A stretch of DNA of 15,771 nucleotides from Bacteroidota bacterium (GCA_023488865.1 JAMDDG010000310.1:2491-18261), one strand, 5' to 3'; shown: positions 7,886-15,502, counted from the stretch's first letter. Numbers and translations are program-made. Notes: generated from the sequence alone by a model not told the origin.

Positions 7886-8779
7886 ATGCCAAGAACAGAA
7901 TTTAAGCAATTGCTGGATGCAGGCGTTCACTTTGGACACCTGAAACGCAAATGGAATCCAAGCATGGCCCCCTATATCTTCATGGAGAAGAACGGGATCC
8001 ACATCATCGACCTGCAAAAAACAATTGTAAAGATTGACGAAGCCGCCGATGCACTCAAACAAATCGCCCGTTCAGGCCGCAAGGTCATGTTCGTAGCGAC
8101 CAAAAAGCAGGCAAAGACCATTGTAGCCGAGAAAGTATCAGCTGTTAACATGCCCTACGTTGTTGAACGTTGGCCAGGTGGTATGCTTACCAACTTCCCA
8201 ACTATCCGCAAAGCGGTAAAGAAGATGTCGACCATCGACAAGATGATCAAAGATTCAAGCTGGGACAACCTCTCCAAACGTGAAAAACTTCAGATCACCC
8301 GCCAAAGGGCGAAATTGGAGAAGATACTGGGTTCTATCGTTGACCTTACCCGTTTGCCTGCAGCGCTGTTTATCATTGACGTGATGAAAGAGAAGATTGC
8401 CGTTCGCGAAGCGCAACGTTTGAGCATTCCTATCTTCGGGATGGTAGATACCAACTCTGATCCCAATGGCATTGATTTCGTTATTCCTGCCAACGACGAC
8501 GCTTCACAATCCATTGATCTGATCGTGGGGGTTATGTGCGACGCTATAAAGGACGGACTTTCCGACCGTAAAGTAGAGCGCGAGAAAGACGAAACCGATG
8601 AGAAACCGCTTTCAACCCTGAAAAAAGGCCGTAAAGCCGTTGCCAAGATCATTGTCGAAGATGATGAAGAGGTAGAGGTAGACGAAAAAGAAGATATTCT
8701 TGATGAAGAACTTGAGTCCGTTTTGGACGAAGATGAACTTATCGAAGAAGATGAAGATCTTGCTGAAGAGGTAAAGTAA
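7886..8779 (+). CDS. rpsB: 30S ribosomal protein S2 (uS2) with acidic C-terminal extension
   Basis: S2 binds late on the back of the 30S subunit and helps recruit S1. The core has FKQLLDAGVHFGHLKRKWNP (6-25), APYIFMEKNGIHIIDL (28-43), WPGGMLTNF (96-104) and the LPAALFIIDVMKEKIAVREAQRLSIP region (157-182). The S2 fold ends near residue 225. The protein then runs on to 297 aa. Residues 257-297 contain 25 Asp/Glu out of 41 with only two lysines, so the tail should be disordered and highly negative. Standard S2 is about 230-255 aa. No frameshift is involved; the tail is in frame and ends 30 bp before tsf. Confidence 0.97.
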   Translation: MPRTEFKQLLDAGVHFGHLKRKWNPSMAPYIFMEKNGIHIIDLQKTIVKIDEAADALKQIARSGRKVMFVATKKQAKTIVAEKVSAVNMPYVVERWPGGMLTNFPTIRKAVKKMSTIDKMIKDSSWDNLSKREKLQITRQRAKLEKILGSIVDLTRLPAALFIIDVMKEKIAVREAQRLSIPIFGMVDTNSDPNGIDFVIPANDDASQSIDLIVGVMCDAIKDGLSDRKVEREKDETDEKPLSTLKKGRKAVAKIIVEDDEEVEVDEKEDILDEELESVLDEDELIEEDEDLAEEVK

Positions 8780-8809
8780 TTTTAAGAAATTCAAAATAGT
8801 AATTCTGAG

Positions 8810-9634
8810 ATGGAAATTAGTACTGCTGATGTAGTAAAACTACGCAAGGCAACCGGTGCGGGAATGATGGACTGCAAAAATGCTTTGGCAGACGCCGAAG
8901 GAAACTTTGACCGCGCGGTAGAGATCATCCGCGAAAAAGGCAAATTAGTTGCCAGCAAACGCGCGGACAGGGAATCTTCTGAAGGTGTTGTTCTGGCTAA
9001 AGTATCTGCCGATCAAAGTTTTGGGGCTATTATTTCATTGAACTGCGAAACGGATTTCGTAGCAAAAAATGAGAATTTTATTGCCCTTACCAATAAAATT
9101 ATCGATCAGGCGCTGGCCAATAAAAGCAATAGTCTGGAAGCGGTGAACGCGCTTGTTATGGATGGCCGCACCATCGGGGAACAAGTTATGGAACAAACCG
9201 GTATCATCGGGGAAAAGATCGAACTTCCATTCTACGAGTGCATAGCCGCTCCATTTGTGGTCCCCTACATCCACCCCGGAAACAAACTGGCTACGCTGGT
9301 TGGTTTCAACAAAGTAGTTGATTCCCGGGTTGGAAAAGATGTCGCCATGCAAATCGCCGCCATGAGCCCTGTTGCCATCGACAACGCGGATGTTGCCCCT
9401 GAAATTGTTGAACAAGAGTTAAAGATTGCCAAAGAAAAATTCCGTTTGGAAGGCAAACCTGAAAACATGCTTGACAAAATCGCTCAGGGTGCATTAAACA
9501 AATTCTTCAAAGAAAATACCCTTTTAAACCAGGACTTTGTAAAGGACAACAAGATGACAATCCGTCAATATCTTGGAGGCGTTGACAAAGACCTTAAAGT
9601 AACTGAGATCAAACGTTTCACTTTGAATGTTTAA
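8810..9634 (+). CDS. tsf: Elongation factor Ts
   Basis: EF-Ts is the guanine nucleotide exchange factor that recycles EF-Tu. The 274-aa product shows the N-terminal UBA-like region VVKLRKATGAGMMDCKNAL (8-26) and the second signature LNCETDFVAKN (77-87), whose TDFVA residues insert into EF-Tu. The C-terminal MTIRQYLGG segment (249-257) is also present. Length is normal. It is paired with rpsB, as in nearly all bacteria, and is the last gene of the operon, followed within 25 bp by a strong terminator. Confidence 0.98.
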   Translation: MEISTADVVKLRKATGAGMMDCKNALADAEGNFDRAVEIIREKGKLVASKRADRESSEGVVLAKVSADQSFGAIISLNCETDFVAKNENFIALTNKIIDQALANKSNSLEAVNALVMDGRTIGEQVMEQTGIIGEKIELPFYECIAAPFVVPYIHPGNKLATLVGFNKVVDSRVGKDVAMQIAAMSPVAIDNADVAPEIVEQELKIAKEKFRLEGKPENMLDKIAQGALNKFFKENTLLNQDFVKDNKMTIRQYLGGVDKDLKVTEIKRFTLNV

Positions 9635-9655
9635 TCAAGGTATCCCCCTGATATT

Positions 9656-9681
9656 AAAGCCTCTGTATGGAGGCTTTTTTT
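9656..9681 (+). terminator. Intrinsic terminator after tsf
   Basis: AAAGCCTC (9656-9663) and GAGGCTTT (9670-9677) form an 8-bp perfect stem around a TGTATG loop. The T run extends to 9681. It ends the rplM-rpsI-rpsB-tsf transcript. Confidence 0.92.
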
Positions 9682-9699
9682 GTGCCCGATGCGGTTGTA

Positions 9700-9721
9700 G
9701 AGACGTTGCATGCAACGTCTC
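9700..9721. repeat. 22-bp perfect palindrome, interspersed-repeat type
   Basis: GAGACGTTGCA (9700-9710) is followed directly by its exact reverse complement (9711-9721). The left flank GTA fits the extended form TGTAGAGACG... known from many Bacteroidota and cyanobacterial intergenic regions. The right flank (AAACG) breaks the symmetry, so this copy has only one extended arm. It lies just past the tsf terminator and before the pyrH promoter. Confidence 0.85.
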
Positions 9722-9740
9722 AAACGCACGTTCCACAGCG

Positions 9741-9771
9741 TTTGTTATAAATTTTTTTTAATATAAATTTG
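9741..9771 (+). promoter_or_regulatory. pyrH-frr promoter (TTTG-N19-TAAATTTG)
   Basis: The -33 TTTG (9741-9744) and -7 TAAATTTG (9764-9771) are separated by 19 nt, a full consensus match. A start near 9778 would leave a leader of about 115 nt before the pyrH ATG. Confidence 0.8.
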
Positions 9772-9893
9772 TAATGAAGCGCTTGTAACCCATATCACTC
9801 CGGATAGATGGAATTAAGGTGGGTGGTTCAATTAAAACTTGTTAATATTCATTAATTTAGGCATTTTTATTTTCTCTTTTAAATAAAGTAGAC

Positions 9894-10607
9894 ATGATAA
9901 AATACAACAGGGTACTTTTAAAGCTTTCAGGAGAATCCCTTCTTGGAAAATTACAACACGGCATTGATACGGAAGTTCTATCCGATTACGCCCTTCAGAT
10001 CAAGGAGATCGTCTCTATCGGGATTGAAGTTGGCATTGTTATCGGCGGGGGGAACATCTTCAGGGGATTGAGCGGTACAGCCAAAGGGTTCGACCGTTGT
10101 AAAGGCGACCAGATGGGAATGCTTGCTACCGTAGTCAATAGCCTGGCATTGGCATCTGCCTTGGAATCACTTCAAATTAAAGCCCGTGTACTCACGGCTA
10201 TTGCAATGCAGCCAATCGGCGAATTTTACACCAAAGAGCTGGCTATCAAGGCGCTTGAGAAAGGAGAGGTCGCTATCTTTGCCGCCGGTACAGGCAATCC
10301 ATTTTTTACTACCGACACAGCCGCCTCCCTGCGGGCTATTGAGATCGGAGCAGATGTTATGTTAAAAGGCACCCGGGTTGACGGTATCTATACTGCCGAT
10401 CCGGAAAAGAACAGCGCCGCCAAAAAGTTCGATAAAATTTCGTTCGACGAGATTTACTCGAAAGGTTTACGGATCATGGACCTGACAGCAACGACCCTCT
10501 GCAAAGAGAACAACTTGCCCATCATTGTCTTTAACATGGACAACAAAGGCAATCTGTTAAAAGTAGTTCACGGAGAACCCATTGGTACTTATGTTTACAA
10601 TGATTAG
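9894..10607 (+). CDS. pyrH: UMP kinase
   Basis: PyrH phosphorylates UMP to UDP in pyrimidine nucleotide synthesis. In bacteria it belongs to the amino-acid kinase fold. The 237-aa product has KLSGESLLG (10-18), GGGNIFRG (51-58), the GTGNPFFTTDTAA nucleotide/UMP-binding region (132-144), and MLKGTRVDGIYTADP (156-170). Length is normal. It precedes frr by 57 bp in the widespread (rpsB-tsf-)pyrH-frr order. Here the cluster is split from rpsB-tsf by a terminator and a new promoter. Confidence 0.98.
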   Translation: MIKYNRVLLKLSGESLLGKLQHGIDTEVLSDYALQIKEIVSIGIEVGIVIGGGNIFRGLSGTAKGFDRCKGDQMGMLATVVNSLALASALESLQIKARVLTAIAMQPIGEFYTKELAIKALEKGEVAIFAAGTGNPFFTTDTAASLRAIEIGADVMLKGTRVDGIYTADPEKNSAAKKFDKISFDEIYSKGLRIMDLTATTLCKENNLPIIVFNMDNKGNLLKVVHGEPIGTYVYND

Positions 10608-10664
10608 CTTCACAATCCTAAAATTTATACTTTTATCTTGAAAAAGTTGTAAAATCCAAACTGT

Positions 10665-11231
10665 ATGAACGAGGAAATTCAAATGTTGATGGATGAGACC
10701 ATCGAAAGAATGGAGCACGCTTTGTCCCATCTTGATCATGAACTGGCCCATATTCGGGCAGGGAAAGCCTCTCCCAGGATGATCGAAGGGGTGCTGGTTG
10801 ATTATTACGGTTCGATGACCCCACTGCCACAGGTAGCAAATATCAGTACACCAGATGCGAGAACTATTGCCATTCAGCCCTGGGAGAAAAAGATGATCCA
10901 AACGATTGAACGAGCAATAATCAATTCCAATCTGGGGTTCAATCCGGAGAACAACGGTGAAATCATCCGGATCAATGTCCCTGTTCCAACAGAAGAGCGC
11001 CGGCGTAACCTTGTGAAAGATGCCCACAAAGAGAGTGAGATCGCCAGGGTCAGTGTCCGGTCGGCCCGCAAAGATGGGAACGACTTTCTGAAAAAGCTGT
11101 TAAAAGGAAAAGAGATATCAGAGGACGAAGAGAAAAATTCGGTGGAAGAGATTCAAAATTTGACAGACAGTTACATCAAAAAAATTGATACCCTATTACA
11201 AGCCAAAGAGAAAGAGATTCTGACTATCTGA
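10665..11231 (+). CDS. frr: Ribosome recycling factor
   Basis: RRF splits post-termination ribosomes together with EF-G. The 188-aa product is close to the usual 185. It carries the domain I helix with IRAGKASPRMI (30-40), the domain II region VDYYGSMTPLPQVANIS (45-61), and VPTEERRRNLVKDAHKESE...VSVRSARKDGND (about 106-140), the family's conserved helix. It is the second gene after pyrH and probably shares its promoter. A convergent lipoprotein gene ends 36 bp further on, with no clear terminator between them. Confidence 0.98.
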   Translation: MNEEIQMLMDETIERMEHALSHLDHELAHIRAGKASPRMIEGVLVDYYGSMTPLPQVANISTPDARTIAIQPWEKKMIQTIERAIINSNLGFNPENNGEIIRINVPVPTEERRRNLVKDAHKESEIARVSVRSARKDGNDFLKKLLKGKEISEDEEKNSVEEIQNLTDSYIKKIDTLLQAKEKEILTI

Positions 11232-11267
11232 TTGTAACCTCTAATTGTAACCGGTATCCAAATCCTT

Positions 11268-11714
11268 CTATTGCTTCCTGATCAATAACCAAACGTCACT
11301 GTATTGGGGAAATTTTGCCCTTATTTCAGCAATCCTTGCCCTGGCTGCCCCCTCTTCGGCATAACTATTCCCGCAGACGCGGTACATCCCGTTTTTGTTC
11401 ACCAAAATTACGGGGTGAAAATCTTCTGCAGCCAAAGTTGTTTTCAGGCGTTTTGCATTTTCTAAGACGGAGAAACTACCCAGGATAACGAAAAATCTGT
11501 TGGATCCATAATCAGCTATTTCTCCTGTTGCAGTCGAAAAACGTTCCTCTTTGGAAGAAATAAATGCCGGTTTAACCGCTTTTTGTGTTGTTGCGGATGT
11601 TGCAGGAGCTACTGTCTCCTGCGCTACAGGTTGAGGCTTCGGAGCTATTTTTTGTGTTTTACACCCAACTAAGGAGACTAATAAGAGTAAAAGTAAAAGA
11701 TTTAGATTCTTCAT
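11268..11714 (-). CDS. SPOR-domain lipoprotein
   Basis: This is a 148-aa envelope lipoprotein. A signal peptide with a long leucine run ends in the lipobox LVGC (Cys18), where lipid would be attached. A proline/alanine/threonine-rich linker follows (about 25-50). Residues about 73-147 form a SPOR domain (RFFVILGSFSVLENAKRLKTTL... MYRVCGNSYAEEGAARARIAEIR...DVWLL). SPOR domains bind denuded glycan strands of peptidoglycan, often at division sites. It is a single gene, convergent to frr and divergent from the receiver-TM gene. No Asp/Glu-rich surface-export signal follows Cys18, so periplasm-facing location is likely. The exact partner is unknown. Confidence 0.88.
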   Translation of the reverse strand: MKNLNLLLLLLLVSLVGCKTQKIAPKPQPVAQETVAPATSATTQKAVKPAFISSKEERFSTATGEIADYGSNRFFVILGSFSVLENAKRLKTTLAAEDFHPVILVNKNGMYRVCGNSYAEEGAARARIAEIRAKFPQYSDVWLLIRKQ

Positions 11715-11993
11715 ATCGTTTTAAATTAAATTTGAATCGAACCATCATCAGATCGTCAAACGAATAATTCAAAATTATACTTACGATCCCTTCGGCTAAA
11801 ATAACAATATTATACGAACGAACTGCAAGAATTTGTCAGTTTTGCGTACTTGAAACAATGTTAAAAAAACTTTTTACAGACAGATTTAAATGTAGATAGA
11901 TTTTAATATATTTACATTCAGCGTTGAAGGTGTCCCTTATGAAAAAAATGTCGTTTATGTTTTTGACGCCGAAACATTTAATTATTGACTACC
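11715..11993. other. Divergent intergenic region between SPOR lipoprotein and receiver-TM genes
   Basis: This 279-bp A/T-rich region has no gene. A -7-like TAATTTTG lies on the minus strand (plus 11770-11777) for the lipoprotein gene, without a matching -33. On the plus strand only near matches (TAGATTTT at 11897-11904, TATATTTA at 11907-11914) precede the receiver gene, so its promoter is unresolved. Confidence 0.5.
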
Positions 11994-12503
11994 ATGCAAA
12001 GACGAACCGACCCATTGATTTTTATCGTAGAAGACAATCTGGTTTATAATAAATTGATTGTCAATTATTTACACTCAAAAAGATTTAACAGAATCGAAAG
12101 TTTTTTGAGTGGCGAAGAGTGTTTGAAAAGAATGAACGAGAAGCCTGATATTGTTATACAGGATTATCTTCTTGAAGGAATAGATGGAATAGAGGTTCTG
12201 AAAGCAACCAAAAAAAAGTTTCCCCATACAGAATTCATCTTTCTTTCCGGACAAGATAGCGTGGAAGTAGCTATCAATTCGATGAAACTTGGAGCTTTCG
12301 ATTATATTGTCAAGGATCAGCTGGCCTTAAAAAAGATGGTTGATAAGATCTCGAAAATCATTGCCATGCAGAATCTCGCTAAAAGCAACAAAAGGTACAA
12401 GGCCGGCATCGCACTCTTCTTTGTTGCCCTGGCTGCAATTATACTTATATTGATAGGCCTGTCAATTATATACCCCGATAAGTTTGACATTTGGGGAAGC
12501 TAA
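11994..12503 (+). CDS. Response-regulator receiver domain with C-terminal transmembrane helix
   Basis: This 169-aa protein is a CheY-like receiver followed by a membrane anchor. Receiver residues are complete: acidic pair Glu13-Asp14, phosphoacceptor Asp57 (IVIQDYLLEGIDG), Ser85 and Lys107 (FDYIVKDQ). After a short basic linker (about 113-136), residues about 137-160 form one strongly hydrophobic helix (AGIALFFVALAAIILILIGL), then a 9-residue tail. There is no DNA-binding or enzymatic output domain. Positive charges before the helix place the receiver in the cytoplasm. ATG at 11994 is preferred over an in-frame TTG at 11985. No histidine kinase gene is next to it. Its output is unknown; docking a partner at the membrane is inference. 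Confidence 0.85.
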   Translation: MQRRTDPLIFIVEDNLVYNKLIVNYLHSKRFNRIESFLSGEECLKRMNEKPDIVIQDYLLEGIDGIEVLKATKKKFPHTEFIFLSGQDSVEVAINSMKLGAFDYIVKDQLALKKMVDKISKIIAMQNLAKSNKRYKAGIALFFVALAAIILILIGLSIIYPDKFDIWGS

Positions 12504-12523
12504 TCTCTTACTTTCACCATTCA

Positions 12524-12558
12524 AGCACCATTATCATGGATGATGCTGCTATTTTTTT
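12524..12558 (+). terminator. Possible terminator between convergent genes
   Basis: AGCA/TGCT (12524-12527 and 12547-12550) and ATCA/TGAT (12533-12536 and 12541-12544) can pair with an internal loop, followed by a seven-T run (12552-12558). It could end the receiver-TM transcript. It overlaps the 3' end of the opposing protease gene. The stem is imperfect. Confidence 0.35.
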
Positions 12559-14240
12559 ACCTGTTTTGTTGCAGAAACAGGAGATGCCAGGATTGTTTGG
12601 TATTCTGAGTTATTTGAGAGAACAGATTTTGCCCTGGCCACATCCGGATCTTCTTTAAACGATGCTATCACAGCGCCTTTCTGATAGTAGTAACGGGTAA
12701 CGATTTCGTCAACCAAAACACTGCATATCTCTTTTTTGAATTTCATCAGATCATCATCGACATTTTTGGTCAGCTTTTTTTCTAAAGCCTGAAACTCTGC
12801 TTTGGAATCATCATAAGCCCGTTCCCTTTTCGCTGTTTCAATCAACCCTTTAAGCACCTGTTCACTTCTGGATTCATAGTTAAACGGTTTCGAAAGAAGA
12901 AACTGATGAAAATCGTTGAAGGTTTCATCGTTAATCACAAACTGATCCGGCGGGGCGATAGTTGGGTGTACAGCTGCAAATTTTGTAGCGTAATCAAAAA
13001 TTAAATTGTCCTGTATTAACTTATAAGCCAAATCACAGAGTGTGTCCTGTTCTAATTTGACATCCGGAACGATACCTCCGCCATCAAAAACTTTCCGTCC
13101 CTTTTTGGTGGCAAATTCATGTATCAGGGAGTCGGGAATAACCCCAACGCTACCGTCTTTGTTGCGATGGGAATAATCAAGCGCCTGAATACATCTGCCA
13201 CTTGGGATATAGTATTTTGCCGTGGTTACTTTTAATTTGGTGTTGTAGCTAAGATCTCTCGTGGTTTGTACCAATCCTTTGCCAAAAGTCCTTTTACCCA
13301 TGATGACAGCTCTGTCGAGATCCTGAAGTGCGCCTGACACAATTTCAGAAGCAGAAGCAGAACCGCGGTTAACCAACACCACGATTGGCATAAGCGTATC
13401 GATTGGCTGTTCGGTAGCCCGGTAAGTCTTGTCCCATTGCGCCACTTTCCCTTTGGTACTGACGACCTCTTCGCCTTGCTTAACAAAAAGGTTGACCATT
13501 TTTACCGCCTCCCCCAATAATCCGCCCGGATTTGACCGCAAGTCAATGACCATTGAAGTTGCGCCTTTTTTATCCCTCAATTCTAAAAATGAATCTTTGA
13601 CCCGGTCGGCACAGCCATCCGTGAAACTGGAAAGTCGGATGTACCCTGTTTTTGCATTAAGCATTCCTGAATAGGTAACAGGATCAATTTTGATCTCCTC
13701 CCGAATCAGTTCAACTTCGAAAGGTTTTTTATCACCCGGACGTAACATCTTCAATTTCAACGCCTTTTTTGCTGGTCCTTTCAGCCTGGCAGATACCTCT
13801 TCGACGGTAGCTTTGTTGACCGGTTTACCATCCAGTTCGACGAAGATATCCCCTGCTTTGAGCCCTGCTTTTTGTGCCGGAAAACCTTCGTAAGGTTCGG
13901 CCACTACAACATTGTCCCCTCTCTTGCTGATTAAAGCGCCAATACCCCCATATTCGCCGGTTGTCATGAACTTGAAATCATCCATTTCCTCTTCCGGGAT
14001 ATAGGTTGTATAGGGATCCAGTGATTCCAGCATGTCGTCAATGCCGGTTTTAATCAGTTTCTCAGGTTTGATATCGTCGACATAAAAAAGATTCAACTCG
14101 CGGAAAAGTGTATAGAAAATATCGAGGTTCTTTGAAATCTCAAAATTTTTCTGGTCAGTTTTAAAACCCCAGAAAGACAATCCCATGATGACAACAATCG
14201 ACAATGCCAATGCCGCTTTTAAAATCCTGTTCGTCTTCAT
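12549..14240 (-). CDS. S41-family C-terminal processing protease (CtpA/Prc type)
   Basis: This is a periplasmic serine protease of 563 aa that trims or degrades envelope proteins from their C-termini. An N-terminal hydrophobic segment (about 8-25) is a signal peptide or anchor. An N-terminal helical region is followed by a PDZ domain (about 90-178) that recognises substrate C-termini. The S41 core then shows GYIRLSSF (199-206), VIDLRSNPGGLL (231-242), catalytic Ser296 in GSASASE (293-299) and Lys321 in FGKGLVQ (319-325), with the 25-residue Ser-Lys spacing of the family. A roughly 150-residue C-terminal extension (about 405-563) is mostly helical in appearance and lysine/glutamate-rich. It is convergent with the receiver-TM gene and divergent from rsgA. 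Confidence 0.95.
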   Translation of the reverse strand: MKTNRILKAALALSIVVIMGLSFWGFKTDQKNFEISKNLDIFYTLFRELNLFYVDDIKPEKLIKTGIDDMLESLDPYTTYIPEEEMDDFKFMTTGEYGGIGALISKRGDNVVVAEPYEGFPAQKAGLKAGDIFVELDGKPVNKATVEEVSARLKGPAKKALKLKMLRPGDKKPFEVELIREEIKIDPVTYSGMLNAKTGYIRLSSFTDGCADRVKDSFLELRDKKGATSMVIDLRSNPGGLLGEAVKMVNLFVKQGEEVVSTKGKVAQWDKTYRATEQPIDTLMPIVVLVNRGSASASEIVSGALQDLDRAVIMGKRTFGKGLVQTTRDLSYNTKLKVTTAKYYIPSGRCIQALDYSHRNKDGSVGVIPDSLIHEFATKKGRKVFDGGGIVPDVKLEQDTLCDLAYKLIQDNLIFDYATKFAAVHPTIAPPDQFVINDETFNDFHQFLLSKPFNYESRSEQVLKGLIETAKRERAYDDSKAEFQALEKKLTKNVDDDLMKFKKEICSVLVDEIVTRYYYQKGAVIASFKEDPDVARAKSVLSNNSEYQTILASPVSATKQVKK

Positions 14241-14283
14241 CTATTAATCAGTATTACTTTATTATTGATCCTGTTCGAATGGG

Positions 14284-14291
14284 CAAAGGTA
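14284..14291 (-). promoter_or_regulatory. S41 protease promoter -7 element (TACCTTTG)
   Basis: TACCTTTG on the minus strand fits TAnnTTTG and lies 43 bp upstream of the protease ATG. No TTG at the expected -33 spacing is seen. Confidence 0.5.
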
Positions 14292-14343
14292 ATAAAAGCT
14301 CTCAGATTCATTTCAGCCTGTTAGCACATTAACACAATTTGTC

Positions 14344-14351
14344 TACTTTTG
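14344..14351 (+). promoter_or_regulatory. rsgA promoter -7 element (TACTTTTG)
   Basis: TACTTTTG fits TAnnTTTG and ends 19 bp before the rsgA TTG start, so the predicted 5' UTR is only about 12 nt. The -33 region has TTAG rather than TTTG at near-correct spacing. Confidence 0.55.
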
Positions 14352-14370
14352 AAAATAAATATTTTTAATA

Positions 14371-15321
14371 TTGGAAGAAGGGTTGGTTATACGCTCAACG
14401 GGAAGCTGGTACACTGTCAGAAACGACGATGGTGAAATCATTGATTGCCGCATCAAGGGAAAATTGCGCATGAAAGGAGTACGGACAACCAATCCTGTTT
14501 CGGTTGGCGACCGGATCCGGTATCAGGTTCAGGAAGATGAAACGACCCCGAGTGGACAGTGCGGCATAATCTTTGAGATCGAGCCAAGAAAAAACTACGT
14601 TATACGCAAATCCTCCAACCTGTCGAAAGAGAGTCAGATCATTGCCGCCAATATAGATCAACTTTTTTTGATTGTGACGGTCAATTATCCGGTTACCCTG
14701 ACGGGATTTATCGACCGCTACCTTATCTCCGCTGAGGCATACCGGATTCCTGCCGGGATTGTCTTCAACAAGATAGATTTATACAACGAGACCGACCTGG
14801 CACGGTTGGAAGAACTGGTGTATATTTATGAAGCCATTGGATACAAGTGTTTCAGGGTTTCTGCCAAAACAAATCAGAATATAGACCAGCTTCTTGGAGA
14901 ACTCCGGGGAAAGATGACCCTGTTTTCCGGTCATTCGGGTGTCGGCAAGTCATCCCTGCTCAACTGCCTCAACCCCGCCCTACATCTGAAAACGAACGAA
15001 ATATCCGATCACCATCAACAGGGGAAACACACCACCACTTTCGCAGAAATGCACGTACTTTCAGAAGACAGTTACCTGATTGATACACCCGGAATTCGCG
15101 GGTTTGGGGTGATCGACATGGAGAAGTCAGAGATTTCGCACTACTTCCCAGAAATTTTCAGGTTACTCGACCAATGCCGCTTTTTCAACTGCACTCACCT
15201 GCACGAGCCGGGTTGTGCCGTAAAAGAGGCCGTCGAAAAAGGGAGCATATCCACCTCCAGGTATGAATCGTATCTGTCCCTGATGGGAGAAGATAATGCC
15301 AAGTACAGGGCGGCGTTTTAG
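14371..15321 (+). CDS. rsgA: Ribosome small-subunit maturation GTPase RsgA
   Basis: RsgA is a circularly permuted GTPase that checks and matures the 30S subunit. The 316-aa product has an N-terminal OB fold (about 1-75; GLVIRSTGSWYTV at 4-16). The GTPase motifs come in permuted order: NKID (133-136), SAK (164-166), P-loop GHSGVGKSS (187-195), switch Thr near 221, and DTPG (238-241). A zinc-binding end follows with Cys269, Cys274, His276 and Cys282 (CRFFNCTHLHEPGC). The start is TTG at 14371; it gives the usual N-terminus, and no ATG is available before residue 34. The promoter lies just upstream, divergent from the protease gene. Confidence 0.96.
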   Translation: MEEGLVIRSTGSWYTVRNDDGEIIDCRIKGKLRMKGVRTTNPVSVGDRIRYQVQEDETTPSGQCGIIFEIEPRKNYVIRKSSNLSKESQIIAANIDQLFLIVTVNYPVTLTGFIDRYLISAEAYRIPAGIVFNKIDLYNETDLARLEELVYIYEAIGYKCFRVSAKTNQNIDQLLGELRGKMTLFSGHSGVGKSSLLNCLNPALHLKTNEISDHHQQGKHTTTFAEMHVLSEDSYLIDTPGIRGFGVIDMEKSEISHYFPEIFRLLDQCRFFNCTHLHEPGCAVKEAVEKGSISTSRYESYLSLMGEDNAKYRAAF

Positions 15322-15360
15322 GAAAGAGGGAGTGACGGAGAGAGGGGGAGAGGGGGAGAA
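15321..15360. repeat. Low-complexity purine tract
   Basis: Directly after the rsgA stop the plus strand is almost pure G/A for 40 nt, including two adjacent 8-nt units GAGGGGGA. It looks like a short, degenerate intergenic repeat. No terminator hairpin is visible in it. Confidence 0.55.
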
Positions 15361-15502
15361 ACGTGAAATGAGATTTTTCGTATTAGCTTAACAGAATACT
15401 CACAGAGATTAATAATGAAATACCCATGAGGATGTTTTCACTCCAATCGAAAATGAATATCTGGGTATTCCATGCGGCAATTAAAAAACAAATTATAAAC
15501 AG

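Larger units (their letters stand above)
9635..9893. other. tsf-pyrH intergenic region
   Basis: This 259-bp gap holds the tsf terminator (9656-9681), a 22-bp perfect palindrome (9700-9721), the pyrH promoter (9741-9771) and a pyrH leader of about 115 nt. In the leader I see only A/T-rich sequence and no convincing structure or short gene. Confidence 0.7.

Noticed and set aside
11220..11260. Terminator between frr and the SPOR lipoprotein gene
   Set aside because: Only a short direct repeat (ATTGTAACC at about 11232 and 11244) is present; no stem followed by a T run is visible.
11985..11993. TTG start for the receiver-TM gene
   Set aside because: An ATG lies three codons downstream and still leaves the entire receiver domain intact.
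14395..14661. 88-aa minus-strand frame within rsgA
   Set aside because: It is antisense to the conserved RsgA OB fold and has no independent support.
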